64,000 nt of DNA from Methylococcales bacterium (GTDB lineage Bacteria > Pseudomonadota > Gammaproteobacteria > Methylococcales > Methylomonadaceae): the NCBI GenBank assembly GCA_026399075.1, contig JAPLRR010000027.1:62001-126000 (forward strand), given 5' to 3'. How positions within the stretch are numbered: position 1 is the first letter of the stretch; each line of letters begins with the position of its first letter. A model generated the notes under the pieces. The model saw only the letters and a list, made by a program, of their open reading frames with translations, was not told where the DNA came from and searched no databases. The position numbers were made by a program, and so were the translations under genes. Positions 1-7,031 of the stretch are shown here, in pieces.

Positions 1-1721
1 TCCTGCGTCCACGTCAGGCTTAATTCACGTTGGGTGGCGCGTTCACCTTGGCTGTCTTTGCTGACAATTTTTTGTACGGGGGTTTGGTTGATTGCCACCA
101 AACGTCCCCTCACCACCGGAAAAAAATGGCTGCCAGCAATTTGTTGCTGTTGCAGGGCTTGCTTAAAACCCGTTTGTTGGTCAGGGAAAATATTTAGCGC
201 GAAATGGTTGGGCGCATTAATGGGCAATTGTTGTTGCCAATTGTCGATTAAATCGTTACGTACGGTAAAACTTAGCACCATAGCCACTAAGGTCAAGCTA
301 AACGCCAAAATTTGGCTGACACTGCCCCGGCTGTCCCTTACCAAACCTTGCAAACCTAAACGCCACGTCAAACCCATCGACGGCAAAGCTTTGCGCACCA
401 ACAGCAACACCCCATAAATCAGCAAACCTAACAGCAGCAAGGCCAGTAATCCAGCGCCTAAAATGGTGGCGGTCAATTTGGGGTCATTGGTATATTTCCA
501 AATTAACAAACCAATAATGCCGATAGCCACACCATAAACCATCCACGCGCTAGTGGGCAAAGGGGCTAATTCGCGGCGCAATACGCGTAAGGGCGACACT
601 TGCTTAAGCCGTAACAAGGGTGGCAAAGCAAAGCCCAAGAGCACGGACATGCCAATGATCAAGCCAAAAAACACCGCCAACAAGCTAGGGCTGGCCAGTT
701 GCTGCGGCAGTAAGCCTTTTAACAGGTGGAATAAACCCGCTTGGGCAAACCAGCCCAAAAAGCAACCTATGGCACTTGCCAGCAAACCGAGGACAATGAA
801 CTGGCTGCTATAAAGCCACAGTATTTCCTTCTGTTTACAGCCCAAACACCTCAACAGCGCGGTGGTATTGAAATGCCGTTCGGTATAGCGGCGGGTCGCC
901 ATGGCAATCGCCACACCGGCAATTAAAATTACCATAATGCTGGACAAGCCCATATAACGTTCTGCCCGTTGTAGCGCTGAGCCTAATTCCGGGCGGTCTT
1001 CATGAATATCAACCAAGCGTTGCGAGGGGTTTAACTGCGGTTTAAGCCATTGCTTAAATTCAGCCAAGGCATGTTCATCGCCAGTAAATTGAAAAAAGTA
1101 ATGGACATGGCTGCCGGGTTGTACAACCCCAGTAGCCTGCAAATCGTTTTCATGAATCATTACGCGCGGCGAAAAACTGAAAAAATCGCCTTGTTTGTCG
1201 GGTTCGTAGGTAATGATGCGGCTAATGGTCAGGGGGGCTTCACCAACGGTCAGCTTATCGCCCAATTTTAGCTTTAGGGCGGCTAAAATACGCTTTTCTA
1301 GCCAAGCAGTGCCAGGTTCAGGGCCTTGTTGGACGATGGCTTCATCCGCATAATCGGTGTTCATGGTTTTTAAATGGCCACGCAAGGGGTAGCTAGAACT
1401 GACCGCCTTAATGCTGGCTAGCAATAATTCATCATGCTCGATTAAAACGCTAGAAAATTCAGCCGTGCGCGCTTGAGTCAAGTGTAGCTGCATCGCTTTA
1501 GCCAGCCACTCAGCCGCTATAGGTGCCGGGCTGGCGATAACCAAGTCGGCGGCCAAAAATTCGGCGGTTTGTTGCAACATTGTGCGCTGCAAACGGTCTG
1601 AAAATAGTGCGATGGCCGTAGAACTGGTGACGGCAATAATGAGTGCCGCAATCAGTATGCTTAGCTCACCAGAACGGCTATCGCGCCATAACATGCGCAA
1701 CGCGAGGTTAAAACGGCTCAT
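1..1721 (-). CDS. ybbP: ABC transporter permease, YbbP/FtsX family (3' part outside window)
   Basis: On the reverse strand an open frame runs from an ATG at 1721 off the left edge, giving about 573 residues. The N-terminus (MSRFNLALRMLWRDSRSGEL) is followed by a membrane segment and a periplasmic MacB-like region, then several hydrophobic helices around 950-600 (for example SSIMVILIAGVAIAMATRR). This matches the multi-pass YbbP permease, normally about 800 residues, so the C-terminal third is missing. The start overlaps the end of the ATP-binding gene by 4 bases, so the two are translationally coupled. The ybbP-ybbA pair beside a divergent tesA is the arrangement seen in E. coli. The transported substrate is not established. 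Confidence 0.85.
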   Translation of the reverse strand, partial: MSRFNLALRMLWRDSRSGELSILIAALIIAVTSSTAIALFSDRLQRTMLQQTAEFLAADLVIASPAPIAAEWLAKAMQLHLTQARTAEFSSVLIEHDELLLASIKAVSSSYPLRGHLKTMNTDYADEAIVQQGPEPGTAWLEKRILAALKLKLGDKLTVGEAPLTISRIITYEPDKQGDFFSFSPRVMIHENDLQATGVVQPGSHVHYFFQFTGDEHALAEFKQWLKPQLNPSQRLVDIHEDRPELGSALQRAERYMGLSSIMVILIAGVAIAMATRRYTERHFNTTALLRCLGCKQKEILWLYSSQFIVLGLLASAIGCFLGWFAQAGLFHLLKGLLPQQLASPSLLAVFFGLIIGMSVLLGFALPPLLRLKQVSPLRVLRRELAPLPTSAWMVYGVAIGIIGLLIWKYTNDPKLTATILGAGLLALLLLGLLIYGVLLLVRKALPSMGLTWRLGLQGLVRDSRGSVSQILAFSLTLVAMVLSFTVRNDLIDNWQQQLPINAPNHFALNIFPDQQTGFKQALQQQQIAGSHFFPVVRGRLVAINQTPVQKIVSKDSQGERATQRELSLTWTQ

Positions 1722-2407
1722 AGCAAGCGGCCTGCGTCGAGTTGTAGCGTGCGTTGGCAGCGTGCCGCCAAGGCATGGTCGTGGGTGACTAAAATTAAGG
1801 TGGTCTGGTTTTCTTGGTTTAGCTCAAACAACAAGTCAATAATGGTTGCGCCCGTCCTGCTGTCCAAATTGCCCGTGGGCTCATCGGCAAACAGAATCAC
1901 AGGTTTTGTCACAAACGCCCTTGCCAAGGCAACCCGCTGTTGTTCACCGCCAGACAGCTGTTTAGGTGTGTGCCGCAAGCGGTGCCCCAAACCTACCCGG
2001 GCCAGCAATGCCAAGGCTTTGTCTTTAGCCTGCTGGTCGCCGCTTAATTCCAAAGGTAACATCACATTTTCCAATGCGGTAAGCCCGGAAATTAATTGGA
2101 ATGACTGGAAAACAAAGCCTATCAGCTCATTGCGCAACGCCGCCCGGCCATCTTCATTAAGGTCGGTGATAAGTTTGCCATTGATGCGGATAGTGCCAGA
2201 ACTCGGTGTATCCAAGCCCGCAAGCAAGCTAATCAAGGTTGATTTCCCTGATCCTGACTCGCCAATAATGGCAATACTTTCACCAGATTTGATTATCAAA
2301 TCTATCGATGACAAGATATGCAGTTTTCCTTCGGAAGTTTGTACCGATTTACCCAAACCTTCCGTTACTATAATGCTATTAATTGTTTGCTTTGCTTGAG
2401 TTTGCAT
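1718..2407 (-). CDS. ybbA: ABC transporter ATP-binding protein YbbA
   Basis: A 229-residue LolD/MacB-type ATPase. Walker A GESGSGKST lies at about residues 49-57, the signature LSGGEQQR at 151-158, and Walker B ILFADEP at 171-177 with catalytic Glu176. The switch histidine is in LVTHDHA near the end. The ATG at 2407 is preferred because an AGG sits just upstream. The frame is open to 2452, but a longer form would run through the signal-peptide codons of divergent tesA. It would energise the YbbP permease at the inner membrane. Only one base separates its start codon from that of tesA, so each gene's 5' signals lie in the other's coding sequence. Confidence 0.93.
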   Translation of the reverse strand: MQTQAKQTINSIIVTEGLGKSVQTSEGKLHILSSIDLIIKSGESIAIIGESGSGKSTLISLLAGLDTPSSGTIRINGKLITDLNEDGRAALRNELIGFVFQSFQLISGLTALENVMLPLELSGDQQAKDKALALLARVGLGHRLRHTPKQLSGGEQQRVALARAFVTKPVILFADEPTGNLDSRTGATIIDLLFELNQENQTTLILVTHDHALAARCQRTLQLDAGRLL

Positions 2408-2408
2408 A

Positions 2409-3014
2409 ATGCCTAAGTTTCTATTTGCTATGTTTGTTTCATTACTGTCCATGTCTGCATTGGCGGGGCCTCCGATAGTCGTGTTAGGCGACAGTATCAG
2501 TGCAGGTTATGGCTTGGAACTGGAACAAGCTTGGGTTAATTTACTCCAGAAAAAACTGCTGGCAAGTAAACACAATGACCGCATCAGTAATGCCAGTATC
2601 AGTGGCGAAACCAGTGCAGGCGGATTAGCGCGTATCGATGCCATTTTAAGCCGGGAAAAACCGGCGGTGCTTTTGCTGCAATTGGGTGCCAACGATGGCT
2701 TGCGTGGCCTTTCGCCGGTACAGATGAAAACAAATCTGGCCGAAATTATCCGCCGTGCGCAAAAAGCGGGTGCAAAAGTCCTATTGCTAGGCATGAAAAT
2801 CCCGCCAAATTATGGTAAACGCTATATAGAAATGTTCTACAACGTTTACCCGCAGTTGGCAAAAGAATTCGCCATACCCTTAGTCCCTTTTTTACTGGAA
2901 GAAGTTGCCTTAAACAAAAAATTAATGCAAGCCGATGGCCTGCACCCGAATGCGCTTGCACAGCCAATTTTGGCCAATAGTGTGGAGCCTTACCTTTTAC
3001 CCCTACTTAACTAA
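2409..3014 (+). CDS. tesA: Arylesterase/acyl-CoA thioesterase I, GDSL (SGNH) family
   Basis: A 201-residue periplasmic SGNH hydrolase. A signal peptide spans residues 1-19, with likely cleavage after ALA. Block I GDSIS carries nucleophile Ser29, block II has Gly66 in SGETS, block III is GAND (Asn95), and block V DGLHPN carries catalytic Asp176 and His179. The family hydrolyses thioesters, esters and lysophospholipids. The length matches E. coli TesA (about 208 residues). It is divergent from ybbA with a 1-bp gap between start codons, and no strong ribosome site is visible. The ATG at 2409 is kept because it gives a complete signal peptide. Confidence 0.93.
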   Translation: MPKFLFAMFVSLLSMSALAGPPIVVLGDSISAGYGLELEQAWVNLLQKKLLASKHNDRISNASISGETSAGGLARIDAILSREKPAVLLLQLGANDGLRGLSPVQMKTNLAEIIRRAQKAGAKVLLLGMKIPPNYGKRYIEMFYNVYPQLAKEFAIPLVPFLLEEVALNKKLMQADGLHPNALAQPILANSVEPYLLPLLN

Positions 3015-3027
3015 ACGAGAATTGCCG

Positions 3028-3456
3028 ATGACCGCATTAACCTTAAAACACGCCAACCTGATCATCAACACAGCGGTACATGTGGCGAGAGAATTAAACC
3101 TTGCCCCACTGACGGTTGTGGTGCTGGATGCCGCCGGCCATGTTAAAGCCCTGCAACGCGAAGACGGCGCGAGCATGATCCGGCAACAAATTGCCACCGC
3201 CAAAGCGTGGGGGGCGGTCAATATGGGCGTGTCTTCCCGCAGTTTGGCCGCCGTTGCCTTGCAGCGCCCTGATTTTATGAACGCTTTAATCGATGTGGCC
3301 GATGGCAAAATTATGCCCGTGCCTGGCGGTGTGTTGATCCGTGATGCTGACAATAACCTGGTCGGCGCGGTTGGCATCAGCGGCGATGTGTCCGATCAAG
3401 ATGAGCGCTGTGCAATTACCGGCATAGAAGCGGCGGGCTTTTTTGCAGGGATCTGA
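3028..3456 (+). CDS. GlcG/HbpS family heme-binding-like protein
   Basis: A 142-residue protein of the GlcG/HbpS (PF03928) fold. The pattern LTVVVLDAAGHVKALQREDGAS, then IRQQIATAKAWGAV and a glycine-rich PVPGGVLI-GAVGISGD segment, is typical. HbpS members bind heme or sense redox; GlcG sits in glycolate operons, but no glycolate genes are nearby. There is no signal peptide. The ATG at 3028 follows tesA by 13 bases and has a GAGA upstream; the frame extends further upstream but only into tesA. It is probably cotranscribed with tesA. The biochemical role here is unknown. Confidence 0.82.
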   Translation: MTALTLKHANLIINTAVHVARELNLAPLTVVVLDAAGHVKALQREDGASMIRQQIATAKAWGAVNMGVSSRSLAAVALQRPDFMNALIDVADGKIMPVPGGVLIRDADNNLVGAVGISGDVSDQDERCAITGIEAAGFFAGI

Positions 3457-3496
3457 GTTGATGGCTGGCACTGCTAGGCAATTCCTAGTAGTGCAA

Positions 3497-3556
3497 AGGA
3501 TGTACTTGGGAACATAGCGCATCGCTGATGAAGGATGCGCTGCACCACGTCCCAAG
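3497..3556 (+). repeat. Dispersed palindromic repeat, copy 1
   Basis: Begins AGGATGTACTTGGGA, has the inner inverted pair GCGCATC / GATGCGC, and ends with TCCCAAGC, which pairs with the first TTGGGA. Related copies are at 9808-9875 and 11599-11664. It lies just downstream of a gene, as REP-like elements often do. Confidence 0.6.
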
Positions 3557-3606
3557 CAATCATGCCATATTCAGATTCGCCGCAAACTTATAAAAATGGA
3601 AATTGT

Positions 3607-4404
3607 ATGACCCCCATAATAAGGACGCTTACCCTGCTTTTATTGTTATCGGCCTTAGGGTTTATAAATACCGCCTTAGCGGATCCACCGCGGTTGGTGG
3701 TTTGTTACGACAGTTACCCACCTTCTGCCATGATTCCGACCCCAACCGATCCCAAGCGGGGTTTTGTCATCGATATGCTCGCCGAAATTTTCACAGCCCA
3801 AGGGTATCAGCTGGAATTTGTCACCACCCCTTATGCCCGCTCCCTGAAAGCGGTGGAGGAGGGGGATTGCCATTTGACCCCGTTGGTGAACCCCAGCATC
3901 GCTAATGTCGTGCTGTTTCCCATACAACCTTCATTCAGTTATAAACAAGCTTTTTTCGTAAAGAGGGACAACCCTTGGCGTTATCATGATGCCAACTCTT
4001 TAAAGCAATTAAGCGCTGTAGCCACCGTAGTCGGCTACGAATATAAAATGGAACCGGCTTATGACCAGTATTTGCAAGACCCCGCCAATAAAACAAAAAT
4101 CAATGTGGTCACAGGCGAACATGCCATCGAGCAAATTTTTAGGATGATTTTAGCTGGGCGTATAGACACTTTTAATGAAACCTTTTTGACGGGCAGTTAT
4201 TTGGCAAAGGAAAAAGGATTTAGTGAGCAGCTGGCGATTGGCGGGATATTTAATCAGCCCTTGGTTTTAAAACCCGCATTTTCTCCTAAACTCCAGAATG
4301 TGCAAAAATTGATGGCTATTTGGGATGCCGGGCGCTTGAAAATACAGCGTACAGGCAAAGAAAAGGAATATTTGGCAAGATATGGCATTATGGAGATACC
4401 CTGA
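3607..4404 (+). CDS. Periplasmic solute-binding protein, family 3
   Basis: A 265-residue protein with a signal peptide (residues 1-24, ending TALA|DPP). The ligand-binding domain opens with RLVVCYDSYPPSAM and has the characteristic GFVIDMLAEIFTAQGYQLEFVTTPYARSL. This is the SBP_bac_3 fold for amino acids and similar small solutes. The region that usually carries an acidic ligand-binding residue reads NEGDCHLTPL-like (EEGDCHLTPLV). ATG 3607 is chosen because it starts the signal peptide and has GGA upstream; the frame is open earlier. No transporter genes are adjacent, so it may act as an orphan sensor or serve a remote permease. A GGDEF gene follows 77 bp downstream. Confidence 0.82.
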   Translation: MTPIIRTLTLLLLLSALGFINTALADPPRLVVCYDSYPPSAMIPTPTDPKRGFVIDMLAEIFTAQGYQLEFVTTPYARSLKAVEEGDCHLTPLVNPSIANVVLFPIQPSFSYKQAFFVKRDNPWRYHDANSLKQLSAVATVVGYEYKMEPAYDQYLQDPANKTKINVVTGEHAIEQIFRMILAGRIDTFNETFLTGSYLAKEKGFSEQLAIGGIFNQPLVLKPAFSPKLQNVQKLMAIWDAGRLKIQRTGKEKEYLARYGIMEIP

Positions 4405-4408
4405 TAGA

Positions 4409-4428
4409 CACTGCCCATGGTGGCAGTG
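4409..4428 (+). terminator. Hairpin after solute-binding protein gene
   Basis: CACTGCC and GGCAGTG form a 7-bp stem around CATGGT, 5 bp after the stop codon. No U-run follows, so it may be an RNA 3'-end stabiliser rather than an intrinsic terminator. Confidence 0.35.
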
Positions 4429-4481
4429 AGCCACAACCACGAATATACCTTGATTGCTAGGCAAGATTGCAATAGATCGTC

Positions 4482-5897
4482 ATGTTAAGCAAAGCAACTT
4501 TATTATTTACCCCCACGCCCATGACAAAACCGCTAGCACAAAAATCAGAAACCCACTCATCAGGCCGCGCTTACCCCAAAAACAAAAAGCGATCCTTGGC
4601 AGCGCTTTTATTACGGATTGTATTTTCGATTTATTTATTTATAACGGTCTTGATTACCCTAGCGCAAATGTCCAGCGAATATTGGCGCGAAAGCAAGCAA
4701 GTCAATAATGAACTGGCAGCCACCGAGGCCATTTTTGCAGACAGCCTAACCAGCGCGGCATGGACATTTGATAGCGCCGCGTTGGCAGCCAACTTGAACG
4801 GCATTTTAAAAATACCGACCATCGTTGGCATTAAAATCGACGACATGGACAAACCACCCGATTGGGCAGAACCTTTTCCTATCCGATTGGGCATTACTGC
4901 CGACAACACCCCCAGCTTTAGTGTGGAGGCTTTCAACCATTGGAGCGACCGCAAGAACTATATAAAACTGATCGGACACACGTTTCAGCTGAAAAAAAAT
5001 AATCTGTTGCTGGGGACAGTAACATTTTATTCCAGCCACAAAGTGATATTTGACGCCGTAAAATATAATTTTCTGTCAATTTTAGTATCAGCGCTCATTA
5101 AGACGGCGGTACTATTACTATTATTTATCTGGGCATTTAAGCATTTTCTCGGTAAGCAACTCAGCGCGTTTTGTGACACCATGGACAAAGCTGATATCGA
5201 CAACCCTGACAGCATTTTTTTGAAACTGCAAACAAACAATGTCGAAGAATTTTGCCGTATTGAGCAAGCGTATAACAAATTGTTTGAACGGGTAATCGAA
5301 AAAAGTCTAGCCATAAATGAGCTGAACGCCAGCTTAGAGCAAAAAGTATTGTTGCGCACCGAAGAATTGGAGCTTGCCAACAAAAAATTGGCGGAACTAT
5401 CGATTACTGACAGCCTGACTGGCCTTGCCAACCGACGGCATTTTGACGAAATCTTGCTGGATGAGTGCCGCCGCGCTATGCGCACTAATCAACCTTTGAC
5501 CATGCTGATGTTGGATGTGGATTTCTTTAAAAAATATAACGACCATTATGGGCATCAAGCCGGGGATGCCTGTTTATCGGCTGTGGCGACGGTATTCAGG
5601 AGTTTTGCAGCCAGGTCAACAGACTTGGCGGCACGCTATGGCGGCGAAGAATTTGTGCTAATTACGCCCGCAACTACTGCCGAAAACGCCGTACACTTGG
5701 CCCAAGGTATTTGCACCGTGGTGGCGAATCATAGCTTGCCGCATGAATTGTCACCTTTAGGTGTTATTACTTTAAGCATAGGCGTAGCAGTTTATGCAGA
5801 AAACGACACGCCAGAAATATTTTTAAGAAAAGCCGATTCTGCCTTATACGAAGCCAAAAACCTAGGCCGTAACCGGGTTGTGTTACATAGCCAATGA
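4482..5897 (+). CDS. Membrane diguanylate cyclase (periplasmic sensor + GGDEF)
   Basis: A 471-residue protein. Transmembrane helix 1 lies at about 39-62, a periplasmic sensor at 63-196 with the SAAWTFD motif seen in CHASE8-like sensors, helix 2 at 197-219, then a coiled-coil region and a C-terminal GGDEF domain starting near SITDSLTGLANRR. The active site is GGEEF at residues 387-391. RSTD five residues upstream is a complete inhibitory I-site, so it should make c-di-GMP with product feedback. The adjacent solute-binding protein could present a ligand to the sensor, but that is inference. The start codon is uncertain; a later Met at residue 14 is possible. Confidence 0.9.
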   Translation: MLSKATLLFTPTPMTKPLAQKSETHSSGRAYPKNKKRSLAALLLRIVFSIYLFITVLITLAQMSSEYWRESKQVNNELAATEAIFADSLTSAAWTFDSAALAANLNGILKIPTIVGIKIDDMDKPPDWAEPFPIRLGITADNTPSFSVEAFNHWSDRKNYIKLIGHTFQLKKNNLLLGTVTFYSSHKVIFDAVKYNFLSILVSALIKTAVLLLLFIWAFKHFLGKQLSAFCDTMDKADIDNPDSIFLKLQTNNVEEFCRIEQAYNKLFERVIEKSLAINELNASLEQKVLLRTEELELANKKLAELSITDSLTGLANRRHFDEILLDECRRAMRTNQPLTMLMLDVDFFKKYNDHYGHQAGDACLSAVATVFRSFAARSTDLAARYGGEEFVLITPATTAENAVHLAQGICTVVANHSLPHELSPLGVITLSIGVAVYAENDTPEIFLRKADSALYEAKNLGRNRVVLHSQ

Positions 5898-6102
5898 TAA
5901 ACTTGCCATGATGAAAAAATGGCAGTTACCCAGAAGAACAAACCTATAGAAAAGAATGTGGTATTGCTGCATGATGGCAGGGATTTTTATCCATCGCTAA
6001 AATTCACCTGTTGCTGATGGGTATTGGCAAGGTTCATCATCCATTGGGCAAATTAAGAAATACGGAAAGAAGTTGTCCGGCGTAATTATTAAGGAGACAG
6101 TT

Positions 6103-6296
6103 ATGCAAGTTATGATGAAATTCCACAGGAAATGATCAGCAAAATGTTAATGCAGTTTGAAAACCAATTACAGGTAACGAAACAATTAGTAACAAAAAAA
6201 GAAAAACCTGTTCCTAAATTTGGTAGTGCAAAAGGGCTGATTAAAATGTCGGCTGATTTTGATGAACCTTTGGATGATTTTGCGGATTATATGTGA
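6103..6296 (+). pseudogene. Degraded DUF2281/VapB-like antitoxin (frameshifted)
   Basis: An AAGGAG ribosome site at 6091 serves ATG 6103, but that frame stops after ten codons. Moving by one base restores YDEIPQEMISKML and a continuous frame ending FGSAKGLIKMSADFDEPLDDF at 6296. That C-terminus is typical of DUF2281-type VapB antitoxins. So it is a one-base frameshift near codon 3, or a shorter product starting at ATG 6132. The stop overlaps the ATG of the toxin remnant that follows. Confidence 0.65.
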
Positions 6297-6400
6297 TGAA
6301 GTTATTGCTTGATACGCATACTTTCAATTAGTTTATTGAGGGTAATACCAAGTTGGGTGATAAGGCAAAAGCGTTGATTGAGGCGAGTGATAAAACGTAA
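6296..6400 (+). pseudogene. VapC (PIN domain) toxin remnant
   Basis: Starts MKLLLDTHTF, the PIN-domain N-terminus with its first catalytic Asp, then hits an in-frame stop. It continues FIEGNTKLGDKAKALIEASDKT and stops again at 6400. An intact VapC is about 130 residues, so about 100 residues are missing. It is coupled to the broken antitoxin before it and lies 16 bp before an intact, different vapBC pair. Confidence 0.7.
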
Positions 6401-6416
6401 TTTTTGGAGAAATGAT

Positions 6417-6638
6417 ATGTATGCTGAAAAATTGATTGTAACGACTGATAAGTTTGGCAATTTGCAAGCAATGCCAAAACTGCCGCCTAACCAACAGTTT
6501 GAGGCCATTTTTTTAGTTTTGGAAAATAAAAAAGTCATGTCTAAACGTTGTCCGCATCCTGATATTGCAGGGCAGGTAAAAATAACAGGCGATATTATCA
6601 ACACAGCAACACAAGCTGAATGGGATTTGCCGATATGA
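6417..6638 (+). CDS. vapB: VapB-type antitoxin
   Basis: A 73-residue protein starting MYAEKLIVTTDKFGN at ATG 6417, which has GGAGA upstream. The N-terminus looks like a short DNA-binding/dimerisation segment. The C-terminus KITGDIINTATQAEWDLP is the kind of toxin-binding tail seen in VapB partners of PIN toxins. Its stop overlaps the vapC start (ATGA). Such antitoxins neutralise the toxin and repress their own promoter. Family assignment rests mainly on position and the C-terminal pattern. Confidence 0.75.
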   Translation: MYAEKLIVTTDKFGNLQAMPKLPPNQQFEAIFLVLENKKVMSKRCPHPDIAGQVKITGDIINTATQAEWDLPI

Positions 6639-7027
6639 TTATTTTGGATACGCATATCTGGCTGTGGTGGGTGAATCAGGATAGTGCGTTTTTAAAGCCT
6701 TTGTGGTTAGAAATGATTGGGCAAGCAGATGAAGTGGGCGTGTCGGCAATCAGTTTGTTTGAAGTTGCATGGTTGCAGCAGCACGGCAGAATACAGTTAC
6801 CTTGTGAGTTAAATGAATGGTTTGAAAAAGCGTTAGCCGGTTCAGGTATTTCGTTACGGCCTTTAACGCCCGCGATTGCTAAGCTTGCTGTGTCTTTAAC
6901 GGATTATCATAGCGATCCACAAGATAGAATAATTATTGCAACAGCAATTGCCCATGATGGCGGGATTATTTCGGTAGATAAGAAATTTCCGTATTATCCT
7001 GAATTAGAAAATAGGTTAATAACATAA
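6635..7027 (+). CDS. vapC: VapC PIN-domain ribonuclease toxin
   Basis: A 130-residue PIN toxin starting MIILDTHIWLWWVNQ at ATG 6635, which overlaps the antitoxin stop by 4 bases. The acidic catalytic residues are visible: Asp5 in LDTH, Glu in SLFEVAW, and Asp in DPQDRIIIATAI. VapC toxins cut specific RNAs, usually initiator tRNA or rRNA loops. It is followed after 4 bp by the ROCO gene, so the three genes are probably one operon. The last 66 bp of this gene recur upstream of the second ROCO gene near 38.6 kb. Confidence 0.88.
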   Translation: MIILDTHIWLWWVNQDSAFLKPLWLEMIGQADEVGVSAISLFEVAWLQQHGRIQLPCELNEWFEKALAGSGISLRPLTPAIAKLAVSLTDYHSDPQDRIIIATAIAHDGGIISVDKKFPYYPELENRLIT

Positions 7028-7031
7028 GACC

